A stretch of 64,000 nt of DNA from Vanilla planifolia. Taxonomy: Eukaryota; Streptophyta; Magnoliopsida; Asparagales; Orchidaceae. The stretch is from assembly GCA_023846275.1 (NCBI GenBank), contig CM043878.1, forward strand, positions 10,547,501 through 10,611,500. The letters are read 5' to 3'. A program made the translations under genes and the position numbers. The notes beneath the pieces are model-generated. The model was not told the origin of the DNA. It made no database searches and worked only from the letters and a program-made list of their open reading frames with translations. The number at the start of each line of letters is the position of its first letter. The stretch's first letter is position 1. This document shows positions 61,431 through 64,000 of the stretch, piece after piece.

Positions 61431-64000
61431 ATATCTTTCACATGGTTATGAACTACCCAATAAGTATCATTAGGAATATATTCATCTAATAGAAATCGTT
61501 TCATTTCAAACATATCAAAACTCTTTACTTAATTGTTAATGGGAATGTTCTTACATTGGATTATGTTTAGTGTCTCCAACACACCATCCTAGTAGTAGAG
61601 AATGTACTAACCTTAGATGTCGGATGATTAGTGTCTCCACCATGCTGTCCTAGAAATTGAGAATATACAAACCTTAGATGATGGGATTGTTTGCCAACTA
61701 GGTATAAGTAACCACCTCTAAGATTGTCCTCAACTCCTTAATGAGGAAAAGGAGGCTTTCATTTTCTATTCCAACCTCACCTCAATGTCTTCAAACTTTT
61801 CTTTTTTTTTTTTTCTTAGGCAAAGCACCATACCAAGTTGTAATTAGCCATGCACAACTCTATCTGAAGAAGAAGATTAGCAATTTGAGCAAGCTCAAAA
61901 GAAGCATCAATGGTCATCTTGGTCAAATTATCCTTGAACAACCTATTCTCTTATACAAGCTCAACCTCTCAAAATGCAGATTCCTTCCAAATGACAACCT
62001 CTCCTTCACCAACTTGGCTCATTCTTCTCCTCAATCTTGTCCCACATTTCATGAATAGTATAACTGAACTTAGACAAGCTCTACTTCTCCATTCAAGTAC
62101 TAAAAATTTAAAGGACCTTGACAAGGCCATTTTGAGACCTACAATGATGTAAAGATGCAAGTTCTTGTCATCAAAATATAAATATCAGACACCATTCTTG
62201 CAAAGTTCAAAGAAGAAAACTCCATGGCCATATTCCTTAGTCTACTAGCTTGAAGGTGTTGGAGGTCGCAAGGGCATTTAAGTTGGTCCTCCTAGACCAA
62301 TAATCCAAATGTTCTTGTTATACCTTCAAAACCTCCTCATGCACTAAGTTAAATCACTTTATTGATTGCTTTAGTGGTGTCTTAGAAATATGGACCCTCA
62401 AATCCAAGGTCAATCCACTGGATGGAGACCTTTGAACACTCTCCTTATCTCCTTGCCCCATGGAGGTGCATAATCATAGTAAAAAAGCTTCCAACCCACC
62501 ATAGCATTGTTGGGCCTACTAAAGGTCCTTGATTTTAGCATGTGATCCTCGTGAACATCACTCAACAAAGACAATGATATCACAGGCTATCCTTCACCAA
62601 ACTCCTCTTCAAGAAAAGAGGTATTCCATTTTCAATGGCAGTGTCAACTTCAGCACATGAAAGATCTTGCTTTAACTCATTACAAGATTCTAGCAAACTT
62701 GTCTTTACACCAAGGAGACATAAGTATACCACCACTATAGCTAGGGGGATTAGCTCCATTCTCCATTTTCCTCACACTTTGATCATTGTGCCTTTTGGGA
62801 AATGTAACAAGCACCACAACTACCTCTTGCCAACTCTCTTCTACATAACTTTAATCTTCTTCCAACCTAGACTAGATACATGTACCTAAAGTGTTGGGCC
62901 TAAAGTTGATAATCTCCAAGTAAAATAATAGCTCTAAGGCTTAGAGTAGAGGTTGATGAACAAGGTAAGATCATGCTTTGTAGAGGAGTTTAGAAACATT
63001 GAACCTATCAAAACTAACATTCTTTGACTCCTCAAGCTTGCTAGTCAAGCTCCCAATGAATATGAACGTCCACTAGTCAAAGAAAACAAGGTAAGAAGGT
63101 TGAAAATATTTTCATACATTAAGTAAAAGTAGTCAACATTAAAAGCATAACCACTCGAATATAGCACTTTGATGAAACAAAACAACTTGGTGATAATTTT
63201 GACCAAGCCAAGTTGACACAACTCCCACAGATTTAAGAATTTGATGAAGTTGTCTTACAAAATGGAGTAAAGTTCCAAGGGTAAGGTTTCAATGAAGATG
63301 CACAACATCCCTTCAAGAGCAATGTTTAATCAATTTATGTGCTGAGCAACTATGATTTGAATCTACATTCAACGATTGAACTCATAGAATTTATGCAAAA
63401 TGTCCTTTAGCCTCAATTTAGAAGCCCTTGACTCTTAGCTCTTTTAAAGGTCATTACAAAGACCCATTACTAGCCATAGGAGAATGTAAAACAGAAAATC
63501 AAGCAAGAAGAAGAGGGGTAGCACTCAAAAACAAGAGAACAGTGATAAGGTAAAGAAGATGGATTCCTTTCATTATAAATGAGATGATAGCCATTGACAT
63601 CAACATGCACATGATAAGCAATAAAGCCCTTTACATCCCAAGAAGGAAAAAGCTGATCAACACATCTCAACATCACAAAGCCACCTAATCGAGTGTCAAC
63701 TCATAACAAATTTATAAATTTGAGCAAATAATCACTTAAAACACATTGTTTACATTGGCTCCCAAACTGTTATACCTGAGTGATACTTTTTTGCTAGAAA
63801 GAAATGATAAGATTATAATTATCAATAGTAATGCACAACTACCTAACCAAGTGTCTCCTGAAAGCACATTTATGAATTTGGGCAAACCATTACTTAAAAT
63901 ATTGTCTACATTAGCTCCCAAATTGGTCTGCAAGAGACACTTGCTGCTCAAAAGAGGTGATATGAATAGTACAATTAGGCATAGTTACAAAGATACAACT
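61431..64000. other. AT-rich terminal region, no recognisable gene
   Basis: Short, mostly stop-rich frames; some look like remnants of retroelement coding DNA but carry no decisive motif. A 13-T run lies at 61802-61814. The only clear structure is the 158-bp duplication at 63681-63990. Confidence 0.4.
63681..63990 (+). repeat. 158-bp imperfect tandem duplication
   Basis: Copy 1 starts CCACCTAATCGAGTGTCAAC (63681) and copy 2 CTACCTAACCAAGTGTCTCC (63839). Shared blocks are TTTATAAATTTGAGCAAA / TTTATGAATTTGGGCAAA and TACATTGGCTCCCAAACTG / TACATTAGCTCCCAAATTG. The second copy is near the window end and may continue into a third. Confidence 0.75.

Overview
The window looks like nuclear DNA of a flowering plant, more likely a monocot than a eudicot (inference). 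The evidence is spliced genes with GT-AG introns, one very GC-rich short exon in otherwise AT-rich DNA, a nepenthesin-type aspartic protease remnant, an L1-type LINE carrying a plant-type RNase H domain, and abundant decayed LINE, Ty1-copia and Ty3-gypsy sequence. No bacterial, organellar or viral gene was seen.

Layout. 0.5-1.1 kb holds the 3' part of an aspartic protease gene on the minus strand, cut at its 5' side. 1.55-1.90 kb holds a GC-rich 117-codon reading frame of unknown function. About 2.16-8.66 kb is a nearly intact LINE on the plus strand: ORF1 has a DUF4283-like domain and CCHC knuckle, and ORF2 has endonuclease, reverse transcriptase, zf-RVT and RNase H, broken by one in-frame TGA. 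8.7-13.1 kb has no recognisable gene. 13.09-15.43 kb is a two-exon minus-strand gene for a 199-residue protein of unknown function.

16.2-28.55 kb is a field of about 25 degenerate units of roughly 330 bp. They lie in one orientation, then the opposite, then the first again. A 3.1-kb solo LTR with a perfect 5-bp target duplication (24083-27168) is nested inside.

From 32.5 to 55.7 kb runs a minus-strand gene that I assembled from six exons. It encodes a SWIB plus Plus-3 protein of the Arabidopsis At5g08430/NERD-like class. Two of its introns are very long (13.3 and 8.1 kb) and packed with decayed LINE and copia elements. One 140-bp intron has every mark of a U12-type AT-AC (minor spliceosome) intron. 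The gene's 5' exons probably lie beyond the window, and its 3' end is uncertain. 55.7-64 kb contains only decayed LINE and gypsy pieces.

The host genes do not form a pathway together. The main story is transposon load: insertion into and next to genes, growth of introns, and insertions so short that only about 15 nt of tail sequence lies between perfect 17-18 bp direct repeats.
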